Shown here piece by piece: positions 33,896 to 42,111 of a stretch of DNA of 64,000 nucleotides (position 1 is the stretch's first letter; every line of letters begins with the position of its first letter). The translations under genes and the position numbers were made by a program. Below the pieces are notes generated by a model, which was not told the origin of the DNA, did no database searches, and was given only the letters and a program-made list of their open reading frames with translations. Source of the stretch: Thermospira aquatica (GTDB taxonomy: Bacteria > Spirochaetota > Brevinematia > Brevinematales > Thermospiraceae); assembly GCF_023525255.1 (NCBI RefSeq), contig NZ_CP073355.1, positions 744,001-808,000 on the forward strand, in the 5' to 3' direction.

Positions 33896-34453
33896 CTAAT
33901 CTTCGAGTTTAAACTTCCAGGCTGCGTTTACCACCTTGAGATCCTTTGCCTCGGGAATATCCCGATACAACATATCCAGATCCTCTTTCATCGTGTCAGT
34001 CGAAACGATGTCGTAGGTTATCCAGTAAGAATCATCCTTGGTATAACCACTTTGATGAAATCGGACATAGCCAAGATAGGTGATCGTATTCTCCTTCACC
34101 TCAAACTCGTAACCAACAGGGAAAGACCGAGCCCCGCTATCTCCCCCACTCACACCCCATTCATCGATAGCGTACGTCCCTGGTTTCACCCGATAGAAAT
34201 AGTATCCCTTCGTCGATGAGGTTGCTCCAATTGAAAAAGGCTTTTCGCCGTTTTCCGAAAGCGGAACAATCTGGAGATTCATCATGAGATTAAACGAGGT
34301 GTTTTCCCTGATAAGCTCACGCGTCCCATAAAGATAGCCCCAGGGACCACCAGCCTCTTGTTTCAAAAAGGTCTCCCGTGTCAGGCTCTCCTTACACCCC
34401 ATCGTCACCAACACAAACAACACCATACTTACCCATGCGATACATCTCTTCAT
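33896..34453 (-). CDS. Predicted lipoprotein, unknown
   Basis: 185 residues with a type II signal peptide: MKRCIAWVSMVLFVLVTMG then Cys20 (lipobox VTMGC). The mature part looks all-beta, with YGTRELIRENTSFNLMMNLQ and YYFYRVKPGTYAIDEWGVSG, similar in feel to small surface lipoproteins with a transthyretin-like fold. I do not recognise a family. Start at 34453 is chosen because GGAGG lies 5 bp upstream. Third gene of a minus-strand cluster with the glycan-binding-like and L,D-transpeptidase-like genes. Confidence 0.7.
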   Translation of the reverse strand: MKRCIAWVSMVLFVLVTMGCKESLTRETFLKQEAGGPWGYLYGTRELIRENTSFNLMMNLQIVPLSENGEKPFSIGATSSTKGYYFYRVKPGTYAIDEWGVSGGDSGARSFPVGYEFEVKENTITYLGYVRFHQSGYTKDDSYWITYDIVSTDTMKEDLDMLYRDIPEAKDLKVVNAAWKFKLED

Positions 34454-34508
34454 CTTTTCCTCCATTTTTTATATATTTTATGGTCTTATCTCTTTTTGTG
34501 CCTCATCA

Positions 34509-35519
34509 TCAATGCCCTGGATGACCCATTTCCAGTATCTCGTCCATCCCATCCTCTTCGTGAGAAATACCCTCCAGAAAGGTACCAGAAAAGTGCCTGA
34601 AATCGGTCGTTTTCTCCCACTGTTTCCCCCCCAGAGGCTTCACCATGAGTTCAGAAAACTCTGAAAGCTTCCATTCACCTATCTTCTTCGCTACGGCTCT
34701 ATTCATCTTTACTCTGCCTGTTTTGGGGTCCCGTATCGTGAAATCCTCCCCACTGTAGTCGTTTCTTGTCTTGCGGTAGACGTAGATCCCACCATCCGTC
34801 ATATCAAACTCAATGATATCCACATCATGGGTGATCCCCATCTTCTTGAGACTCCCGGCAAACCGACTGCTGGGATCATACCAAATAAAATGGGGCACGT
34901 AGGCAGGGATTCGGGCAAGAAAACGATCTTTGTACACCTCGAGAAAATTCTTCTTATCCTCTTCGAGAACAACTACATCGTATTTTTTACCCTGGTAAAA
35001 GAATTCTATCTCACTTATACACGTATCATCATATCGGGTTCCAGGATAGGTAGAGAGCACTTCAAAAAAGAGCCACTGAATCTTTACAGCTCTTCCCAAC
35101 TTTATTTCTTGAGGTCCCCACTCATCTTTTAATGGAAACACTTCTTCCTTGATCACATATTCATCCTCATTTTCTCCCTCCTTTTCTACATAGAAAGCTC
35201 CTGTTATACCAATGTTTTTTACCCTGTTGTTAGCCAGGTACACATTTGTATTCTTTTGATACCCATTGTAAATCACTATAGTGTCAATAAAAAAGGGTTC
35301 TCTAAATACTATTCGAAAATAAGGAGGGACATCACTCGTTGTGTAGTTGGTGTTTACAGCTACACAGGTAGAGAGGTTTTTGTCTAACGCCAGATAAGGA
35401 AAATAGGGGGGTACCACCGCCTGCCAGGCATTCTCTCTATTCGTTCCATCTAGGCGTATCTGCCCATACGCTACCGTCATCCCCAAGATGAACCATACTA
35501 TCACAAGAAACCGTTTCAT
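34509..35519 (-). CDS. Secreted protein with NADase-type glycan-binding (discoidin-like) domain
   Basis: 336 residues. Signal peptide MKRFLVIVWFILGMTVAYG, cleaved before QIRLDG. Residues 25-175 match the pattern of NADase-type glycan-binding, discoidin-like domains: an IVIYNGYQKNTNVYLANNRV strand pair and, later, YPGTRYDDTCISEIEFF. The remaining 160 residues are unassigned. AAAGGAGG precedes the ATG, 13 bp after the stop of the 986-residue gene. Likely an envelope or periplasmic partner of that protein; direct function unknown. Confidence 0.65.
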   Translation of the reverse strand: MKRFLVIVWFILGMTVAYGQIRLDGTNRENAWQAVVPPYFPYLALDKNLSTCVAVNTNYTTSDVPPYFRIVFREPFFIDTIVIYNGYQKNTNVYLANNRVKNIGITGAFYVEKEGENEDEYVIKEEVFPLKDEWGPQEIKLGRAVKIQWLFFEVLSTYPGTRYDDTCISEIEFFYQGKKYDVVVLEEDKKNFLEVYKDRFLARIPAYVPHFIWYDPSSRFAGSLKKMGITHDVDIIEFDMTDGGIYVYRKTRNDYSGEDFTIRDPKTGRVKMNRAVAKKIGEWKLSEFSELMVKPLGGKQWEKTTDFRHFSGTFLEGISHEEDGMDEILEMGHPGH

Positions 35520-35532
35520 ATTCTTCCTCCTT

Positions 35533-38493
35533 TTATTGGGTTACTATGAAACTGCGCCCTTCTTTACCATACACATCTTGAGCAAATGCCCACTTATCCT
35601 CTGACTTTTTCCCGCCAAACAGCTCGGCGAATTCTTCAAAGTCGTCCCTGTAAATGGTCTGACAGCCGTGAGACCAGTTCCACTGGGATTTATCGGTCTT
35701 TGTTCCGCCTGCATGGATAAGAATATCCCACCCTCTCTGATCTCCCTGACTATTCTTTTTGTCCATCAGAACACCATTCTTATAACCAAGGTGGATAGAA
35801 AACTCCCTTAGTGTCCCCTCTCTATCTTCACCTGGTCTTTTGTGGGTTTCTGACTCATACACTCCCGGTTGTGCTGTCCTGAAGCCTGTTCTTTGTTTTT
35901 TCTTATTATTTGGGTCAGAAGGGTCGTACTTGGTAGGGTCTACATTTGCCCGTGTAAACTCAATAATCTTTCCATTTTTGATAACTGTAATCCTATCATT
36001 GTAAATATCCCCATTTGTCAGTTTCGTTCCTTTCCCCATGCCTTCCTCGTGAATAGTAACAAATGAAACTCCACGAGTCAATCCTTCAATAGTATAATTC
36101 TCTTTAAGACGCTCGTTCCATACCTTTTGAAAACCATTCTTGTCTACAAGGAAGTTCTCTCCACCCCAACGATCCAGTATCTCTTTCTTTTTGTTGTTAA
36201 GATCCTGGATCTGCTTTTGAATCTTGCTTTGGTTGCTGCTACCTCCCTTCGTGCCCGTTGATTGTGTATTTCCTTGTAGTTCTTTTAGTTGTTTCTCTAT
36301 CTCTCCCAACTTTTCTTTATCTGCACTAAACCTTTCCTTCGCCAGGTTATAACCCTGGAGTTGGATGAAGTATTCATACTCTTTAGCAACATCCGTAAGT
36401 TTCCCATTCTTATCATAGAGACTCGTTTCGCTAATATTCCCACTCTCAGCAGCTCTCACCACCTTGTTGGTAAACATCTCTATAAACTCACGCGTCGAGG
36501 AAACTTCCTTAATAACCTCCTCCCCACCATACATCCCCATCGCTTTGTCTATTATTTTCTTCAGTTGCTTACTGGCAAACTCAGCAAGCTCTTTGCCAGA
36601 AAGTTTACTCCAGTCCTCCTTCTCTCCCAAAAATATTTGTCCCTGCTTTAACATCTGGTGGAGTTTACCTGCTTCGATAAGTTTAGCTACCTTCTTTTCT
36701 ATTATCTTCTTTGGAGCAGACTCTACTGCCGTTACTGCCTCCGCCGTTTGCTCGGCATCCCTCTTCTGTATCCCTTGGGCTATCTGTCCCACTCTTCCCT
36801 GAAGGTAGGAATTACCTGCCTCTTCCATCGCCTCTCTTAATACCTCTTCATACTCTTCTCTCGCACCAGGCTTCCCTCGCTTGGCCTCGTAATAGACCCT
36901 GTCAAGCCTATTCTCAATCGCCATCTCCCACCCTACCTGAGCACTAAACTGGTCAAGGCTCCCCGAAAAGGAAGGATCTTCCTTCTTCGCCTCATTATAG
37001 AGCTCCACCGCCCTCTTCATTCTCTTCTCATATTCTTCCTGTTTTATTAACTTCTCCCCATACTCGCTTATCGGCTTCTTGCCACCATCCTTTTCCCACT
37101 GCTTGCGCGCCTTTTTCCATGCGTTGTTGTAGACTTCGCTATTCACATGTCGGGAACGACCACCTCCTCCTGAGGGGCGACTGTTTCCACCACCAAACAT
37201 ACTCGAAACAGCATTCGATACCTGCTGGGAAACAAACGCCGCCGCTGTGCTCGCCGCCTGAACTACATTACTAACAGCGCTTCCAATGGCATTCAAGGCG
37301 CTTCCAATCGCATTCATAATGCCCCCTAACGGGTTGTTTTGCCCTGAAGAATTCCCACCTGACGAGGACGACGAAGAGGATGAAGAACTGCTGCTACTTT
37401 GCGAACTCGAGGAACTGCTTGCCGCCGAAGAGGAAGAACCACCCTCCCCCTGGGAGTTTCTCCTCCCTTCACTGTCCTCCCCCTCCTGAAGCATCTCCAG
37501 AGCCTCCCGAAAATCCTCAGCCGCCAGCTCCGCCCGCCTCTGCTCAAGAGACCCAAGCATCTCGTTTATCTCCCGTATCTCTGCCTCAAGCTCGTTCTTC
37601 TCCCGCTCAGCCTCTTCTCTCTCCCCCTTTGCCCGCTCATAAGCCTGACGTGCACTCTCTTCCAGCTGTCTCGCTCTCTCAAGCTCCGCCTGCAGTGCCT
37701 CTTTCTCCTTTTCACTTAAAGTAGGATCGGTAAGCCTGAGCTCAAGGGCTTCGCGCTTGGCCCTCGCTTCCTCATACGCTTCAAGCCTCTGCCCCTCAAT
37801 AAGAAGCTTCTGCTCATAGTCCTCTATCGCCTGACTAAGCCTCTTTTCTGCTTCCTCCCGGCGAGAAAGAAGCTCTCTCTCCTGCCGGCTGAGCTTCTCA
37901 CATTCCTTTTTTCGACTCTGCTGACGCCCCTCCTTCTCCACGACAAGCACAAAACCTGCCAGCGGACTATAGGGACTCATAGGAAGTGGCTCCTTCCACG
38001 GAAACTTCTCAAAAGGAGACTCTTCCTTCTTCTCGGTTTCAATCTCTGCCTGAACACGGGTAAGAGTACGAGCTTTTTCCTCTCGAGTAAACATAGACTT
38101 CACCGCTTCAACAACATCCTGCACAGTAAGCCTCTTGCCCCTCGCAAGCCTCCTCACCTCAACAGGATCCTCATGCCCTTCAATCCGCTTGAGCTCGTTG
38201 TACCCTATCGCCTGAACAAGGGAACGCTTTGCTCCCATCTCTGCCTCCCACAGAGTCCTCGTCACACTCCCTCCCGAGCTCTGAAGGAACGACATCTGAT
38301 GATACATACCTAAAACACTCTGGCCCGGCTCGACGAACGAGCCTCGCGGAGGAAGGGAACTGGAAAGATAACTATTACGATACCACTCGTAACCATAGAG
38401 AGGAGGAAGACACCCCAACACCACCATCCCACCGGTGAATACTGCCTTTCTCACACCCTTCTTCAAGGCTTCTTCATACTCTTTCCACTTCAT
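35533..38493 (-). CDS. Large exported multi-domain protein with L,D-transpeptidase-like C-terminus
   Basis: 986 residues. An N-terminal hydrophobic stretch (16-36, AVFTGGMVVLGCLPPLYGY) may be a signal or anchor. A long charged coiled coil covers about 185-335. A Ser-rich tract follows (about 350-385), then a glycine-zipper-like hydrophobic segment (385-435, IMNAIGSALNAIGSAVSNVV) and a helical region to 790. The last 180 residues end with ILIHAGG, 14 residues, then SHGC (His927, His942, Cys944), the catalytic pattern of YkuD L,D-transpeptidases. Start chosen for GGGGAGG 6 bp upstream. The build recalls secreted effectors or cell-wall enzymes. Confidence 0.6.
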   Translation of the reverse strand: MKWKEYEEALKKGVRKAVFTGGMVVLGCLPPLYGYEWYRNSYLSSSLPPRGSFVEPGQSVLGMYHQMSFLQSSGGSVTRTLWEAEMGAKRSLVQAIGYNELKRIEGHEDPVEVRRLARGKRLTVQDVVEAVKSMFTREEKARTLTRVQAEIETEKKEESPFEKFPWKEPLPMSPYSPLAGFVLVVEKEGRQQSRKKECEKLSRQERELLSRREEAEKRLSQAIEDYEQKLLIEGQRLEAYEEARAKREALELRLTDPTLSEKEKEALQAELERARQLEESARQAYERAKGEREEAEREKNELEAEIREINEMLGSLEQRRAELAAEDFREALEMLQEGEDSEGRRNSQGEGGSSSSAASSSSSSQSSSSSSSSSSSSSGGNSSGQNNPLGGIMNAIGSALNAIGSAVSNVVQAASTAAAFVSQQVSNAVSSMFGGGNSRPSGGGGRSRHVNSEVYNNAWKKARKQWEKDGGKKPISEYGEKLIKQEEYEKRMKRAVELYNEAKKEDPSFSGSLDQFSAQVGWEMAIENRLDRVYYEAKRGKPGAREEYEEVLREAMEEAGNSYLQGRVGQIAQGIQKRDAEQTAEAVTAVESAPKKIIEKKVAKLIEAGKLHQMLKQGQIFLGEKEDWSKLSGKELAEFASKQLKKIIDKAMGMYGGEEVIKEVSSTREFIEMFTNKVVRAAESGNISETSLYDKNGKLTDVAKEYEYFIQLQGYNLAKERFSADKEKLGEIEKQLKELQGNTQSTGTKGGSSNQSKIQKQIQDLNNKKKEILDRWGGENFLVDKNGFQKVWNERLKENYTIEGLTRGVSFVTIHEEGMGKGTKLTNGDIYNDRITVIKNGKIIEFTRANVDPTKYDPSDPNNKKKQRTGFRTAQPGVYESETHKRPGEDREGTLREFSIHLGYKNGVLMDKKNSQGDQRGWDILIHAGGTKTDKSQWNWSHGCQTIYRDDFEEFAELFGGKKSEDKWAFAQDVYGKEGRSFIVTQ

Positions 38494-38547
38494 AGATACC
38501 TCCCCATTTTTTATGTTGGAGCTTTGTTTTATAACTTTTTCGAATGT

Positions 38548-38577
38548 ATTATACCACCAGTTGGAAATTTTTGTCAA
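38548..38577 (-). promoter_or_regulatory. Sigma-70 promoter for the 986-residue gene, abutting IS copy 2
   Basis: Minus strand TTGACA (38577-38572), 18-bp spacer, TATAAT (38553-38548), about 55 bp before the ATG. The -35 box is immediately next to the target duplication of IS copy 2 (38578-38582). Confidence 0.85.
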
Positions 38578-38701
38578 TAGGCCGAATTGCTTCATAATAA
38601 AAGTACTCGAAAAGGGAACGTTGCTTCAAAATAAAAAAGTACTTTAAATTTGTGTAAAATAATCCAGTTCAAAGAACTGGAGGTAAAAGGTGGAATTAGC
38701 G

Positions 38702-39998
38702 ATGTTTGAAAGGAGACCTATTTACAGGGAAACGGCGAAATGATATGCTGAGCTTGTCGAAGCAGAGTATCAAAAAGCCAGCAAAAAGGAGAAAATGGAG
38801 ATACTGGATTATTTTGTGAGGATAACAGGCCTAAAAAATCGAAACTATGCCGCCAGGCTCTTGAGGCAGCACGGAAAAACCATCTATGTAGGCAAGAAAA
38901 ATTACCTTAAAGCCGACATAGCCAAGAAGGGCAAAAGACCTGGCAGAAAGAAAAAATTCGGCGAAGAGGAACTAAAACTTCTAAAAAAGGTCTGGGAAAT
39001 TGAAAACTACATGTGTGGCAAACGTTTAAAAGCCAATTTTAAATGAAGTTTAGGATAATCTCTTAACAAACGGACATCTCAACGGTTCTCCACAGGCTAT
39101 AGAAACTTGCGCCATATAAGTGCTTCAAGTATTGACCGACTTTTGAAGCATGAGCGTAAAAGCTTGAGATAAAAGGACGAAAAGGTACAAAGCCTGGAGC
39201 ACTATTAAAAGCAACAAATAGCTATACGCACGTGGGCAGAGTGGGATGAAAATTGCCCTGGGTTCATGGAGATTGATCTGGTAGCCATGAGGAGAAATGG
39301 CCCGGGGAGATTTTGCTCAAACATTAAATATGGTGGATGTTTGGAGCGGTTGGACAGAACTTGTGGCAATCAAAAACAAAGCTTCAAAATGGGTAAGAGA
39401 AGCCATAGAAAAAGTCAAAGGAAGACTTCCTTTTGATTTACGGGGAATTGATTCTGATGCGGTGCTGAATTTATTAATCATCCTCTGCGTGATTGGTGTG
39501 AGAAGCACCAGATAAAATTACAAGGGGTAGAAGCTCCCGTTCCAATGATAACTGCTACGTTGAGCAGAAAAACTATTCCATAGTCCGCCAGAATGTTGGA
39601 TACTTCCGCTACGATACCGAGGAAGAAGTCTACTACTTGAACCGACTCTATGCGTATCTCAGGCTTTATGCCAACTTTTTCAACCGTTATGAAAATGACA
39701 GAGAAAAAGAGAATCGGAAGCAAGGTGCAAAGAAGCATGATGATATTAAAACTCCCTACCAGCGGCTTTTAGAAAGCTCTTATGTAAGTGAGGCACAAAA
39801 GGAACGCCTAACAAGGCTTTATAAGGCTCTCGATTTGTTTCACCTAAGACAAAAAATTACAGCTTGCCAGAGAAAACTTTTCAGCCTTCAAAAGAAAAAG
39901 AATGTAAAAAACAAAAATTTGGAGGAAACTGTATGGAATTTTTGAGTACTTTTTTTTTATGAGGCAATGATTCGAATTTCGAGTACTTTTTTATTTGA
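38702..39998 (+). pseudogene. Broken IS transposase (copy 2)
   Basis: Clearly homologous along its length to the 428-residue transposase of copy 1 but interrupted. A 25-bp palindromic insertion near 38741-38765 disrupts the N-terminus. Frame changes follow near 39030, 39160, 39290, 39465 and 39850. The catalytic DSDTGAEF block is shifted out of frame, so no active enzyme can be made from it. Recognisable in-frame pieces include MEILDYFVRITGLKNRNYAA and TLNMVDVWSGWTELVAIKNK. Confidence 0.92.
38746..38764 (+). repeat. Palindromic mini-repeat with core GAGCTTGTCGA inside IS copy 2
   Basis: TGCTGAGCTTGTCGAAGCA, flanked by GATA and TATC that extend the inverted symmetry. Copy 1 of the IS lacks any insertion at this point. 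The core matches the tandem units at 17138-17183, which are inserted at a different place in copy 1. Confidence 0.7.
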
Positions 39999-40028
39999 CG
40001 AAAGGGGTGGGCATTTGTCACAATTTTT

Positions 40029-40632
40029 GCTGTTTCCTTGTTGCAGTGTAAGAAGGGACGCTTGTTGCTATTACCTTATCGCAGTACAAAAAACTCCAGC
40101 TATTACCATATTGCAGTTAATGCGTGAAACCCGAAAGTTATTCCCTTGTTGCAGTGGAAAACAGCAATGCTCTTACCTTTTCACAGTCAAAACGAGAAAA
40201 TTTATTCCCTTATCGCAGTTGGTCTTTCCCCGGTAGCTCTTTCTTTATTGCAGTTGAGAAGCAGGAAATTTTTTAGCTATTACCCTGTTGCAGTCGGAAG
40301 AGGGTATTGTTTAAGCTATTATCGTGTTGCAGTGGAAATATGGAAATTAAGTAGGCTCTTCCCTTGTTGCAGGAAAAAACTCTTGCCGTTACCTTATCAC
40401 AGTGGGAAAAATTCCAGCTATTACTTTTTCACAGTGGTAAACCTCGCGATAATACTGCAAAAAGGGAAGAGCTTATGTCGAAAACTCCAGCTTAAACGTT
40501 TAGCCTTTATATCCCCTCTTACAATCTCACTTACTTTGAGATTTGCTCTTACCATGTTGCAGTAAAGAAAAAACTTTCTCTTACCCGACCTTAGGAAATC
40601 TCTTGTCCCACACACTGCAACAAGGTAAGAGC
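40029..40632 (+). repeat. Left array of a degenerate 19-bp motif (15 copies)
   Basis: Consensus GCTMTTACCTTGTTGCAGT. Forward copies start at 40029, 40067, 40099, 40137, 40169, 40201, 40236, 40276, 40315, 40355, 40385 and 40417, with 30-40 bp from start to start. Then an inverted copy at 40454-40472, a forward copy at 40545-40563 and an inverted copy at 40614-40632. The ends GCT and GCAGT are best kept; the middle varies (CCTTGTTG, CCTTATCG, CTTTTTCA). Sequences between copies are unrelated. The last copies form head-to-head pairs of 56 bp (40417-40472) and 88 bp (40545-40632), like miniature inverted-repeat elements. Confidence 0.9.
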
Positions 40633-40760
40633 ATTTTTCTCAACCCCCAAAATCTCCCCATCGATCTTACTTTTAAAATATATAAAACATCTTTTTTAAC
40701 AACTATAACAAAAAATTTTCGATATATATAGTATGAAAAAATTTCTCTAAGGAGAAAACC

Positions 40761-41561
40761 ATGGAAAAGGATTTTTTCACACTCTCAGAAAAAGAATCTT
40801 ACCAGATTCTCGAAAAAGCCCTCTGGCCAGAGGGACCTATTTGCCCACGGTGTAAAGAGAAAGCGCATCTTCTCTCGTGCCGGCTCGTGTATCAGTGCCC
40901 CAAGTGTGGCAGACAATTTTCCTTAAAAAGCCAGTCCATCATGCGAAAAAGTCACCTTTCGCCAAAAATCTGGCTTTCTGCCATGTTTCTTGTCTGCCAG
41001 GATGGGGGGATAAATGCGGTGAAGCTTTCACAACTTCTTCACATTAGCTACAAGGCAAGCTGGCTTCTTCTTCAGAAGCTACGAAGCCTTATGCGGCTTA
41101 CCACTCGCCATCACACGAAATCCCTCCGAAAGCTTGTCAAAACCTTTTTCTTTCTTTCTGGCATCAAACGCCGCCAAAGAAAAAACTTTTCCCCCATGCA
41201 GGTTTTAGAAATTGATGCAGATGATAATCCTTCTAAACTTCATATTCACCTTGTGGATGATGTGAATAGTGATTGGCTTTCAGACTTTTTTGGCAAGCTT
41301 TTCCGCCACACGCCCGTAGAAAAGAGAACGCCTTGGCTTTCCCACATTAACGATGGGTTGAAAAACCTTCTTGAAGACGTCTATCACTATGGTTGTCGAA
41401 AGCACATGCAGCGCTATCTTGATGAGTTTTGTTTTCGGTTTAATATCGAGGGGGTTTCTTCCAGGCTTGAAGAGCTTTTAATAAGGCTTGGCAAACGTCG
41501 CCAGCTTCTCCCGTGGAAAAAGCTTGTTGCTGAAGGGCTTATTCTTCCCATCTGGGCGTAG
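40761..41561 (+). CDS. IS1595/ISXO2-like transposase relative, shortened
   Basis: 266 residues. A zinc ribbon (Cys28, Cys31, Cys46, Cys49: CPRC and CPKC) is followed by QFSLKSQSIMRKSHLSPKIW and a helix-turn-helix (KLSQLLHISYKASWLLLQKL), as in IS1595-family transposases. The C-terminal KHMQRYLDEFCFRFN block is also typical. The catalytic region between them is shortened and unusual: the family's ID-E-x-Y-x-G block reads EIDADDNPSKLH, and the later Asn/Glu block reads PWLSHINDGLKNLL. It may bind DNA without full transposition activity. AAGGAG precedes the ATG. Arrays of the 19-bp motif lie on both sides. Confidence 0.75.
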   Translation: MEKDFFTLSEKESYQILEKALWPEGPICPRCKEKAHLLSCRLVYQCPKCGRQFSLKSQSIMRKSHLSPKIWLSAMFLVCQDGGINAVKLSQLLHISYKASWLLLQKLRSLMRLTTRHHTKSLRKLVKTFFFLSGIKRRQRKNFSPMQVLEIDADDNPSKLHIHLVDDVNSDWLSDFFGKLFRHTPVEKRTPWLSHINDGLKNLLEDVYHYGCRKHMQRYLDEFCFRFNIEGVSSRLEELLIRLGKRRQLLPWKKLVAEGLILPIWA

Positions 41562-41739
41562 GTTCTGGTTTTTTCTTTCTCACAACGTTTCCTGAGTCTG
41601 TCAAATGGAAATTGAAGGTTTTTGTCTTACTTTTTTCTTTCTGGATTTTTTTCATTCTTTTGAAAGAAAAGGAGAGGAAAAACTCGAAAATTCATGGTGA
41701 AAACGTTTTTTTCGTGAGGTAAAAGATGAAAAAACTTCT

Positions 41740-42017
41740 GTTCTTCCCTTGTTGCAGTAAGGGACAAGGGGATTTGGGTGTTAGCTATTACTTTGTCGCA
41801 GGAAAAGAGAACTGCTCTTACTTTTTCGCAGCAGAAATGTGAAAGAAAAAACTGTGATAAGGTAAGAGCTTTTGTTTTTTAGATTCCTTTTTTGTAAAAG
41901 GTTTCATCCAGAGGGGAATTTTTTATGAAAGGGAAGAAATCGAGGCGTACTGCTCTTACCCTGTTTCAGTTCTTCGAGTGTTTGTGAAAGGTTTTTTTAC
42001 TGCAACAAGGGAAGAGC
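41740..42017 (+). repeat. Right array of the 19-bp motif (6 copies)
   Basis: Forward copies at 41740-41758, 41784-41802, 41814-41832 and 41952-41970; inverted copies at 41851-41869 and 41999-42017. Head-to-head pairs span 56 bp (41814-41869) and 66 bp (41952-42017). Together with the left array at least 21 copies surround the transposase-like gene. The stretch from 41562 to 41739 holds nothing else that I can see. Confidence 0.88.
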
Positions 42018-42072
42018 AATTCCTAACCACCATCTCCCTTTCCCCTTTTCCCATTTCAAATATTCTCTCTCC

Positions 42073-42101
42073 TTGACATTTTTCTCATCCCTTCCTACAA
42101 T
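42073..42101 (+). promoter_or_regulatory. Strong sigma-70 promoter for addAB, leaderless start
   Basis: TTGACA (42073-42078), 17-bp spacer, TACAAT (42096-42101). The ATG of addA is at 42112, only 11 bases after the -10 box, so transcription should begin about 4 bases before the ATG. No Shine-Dalgarno is possible. Confidence 0.88.
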
Positions 42102-42111
42102 ACTTCTCGTT

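Larger units (their letters stand above)
38583..40007 (+). mobile_element. Insertion sequence, copy 2, decayed
   Basis: Second copy of the element at 15841-17272, same ends: CGAATTGCTTCATAATAAAA at the left, and ATTTGACG followed by AAAGGGG at the right (two changes from copy 1). Flanking 5-mers TAGGC (38578-38582) and TGGGC (40008-40012) differ at one base, consistent with an ageing target duplication. It lies between the promoter of the 986-residue gene and the 19-bp motif array. Its upstream region keeps the hairpin CCAGTTC-AAA-GAACTGG and the ribosome site that copy 1 has lost. Confidence 0.88.

Noticed and set aside
40146-40565. A 139-codon open frame through the motif array, with repeating peptides such as YYPVAV and YYRVAV
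   Set aside because: The repeated peptides come from the DNA motif. Copies are not spaced by multiples of three, and there is no ribosome site.
40029-40632. CRISPR array
   Set aside because: The repeats are only 19 bp, vary at several positions, occur in both orientations and have spacing of 11-21 bp, unlike CRISPR repeats. No cas gene is nearby.
41726-41842. A 38-codon open frame with a GAGG-like site, passing through three copies of the 19-bp motif
   Set aside because: Composition follows the DNA motif; no sign of a folded or exported peptide. Not strong enough to call.
42073-42111. TTG at 42073 as the addA start, adding 13 residues
   Set aside because: The TTG is the first half of a near-perfect -35 box, so it would not be transcribed from that promoter; no ribosome site.
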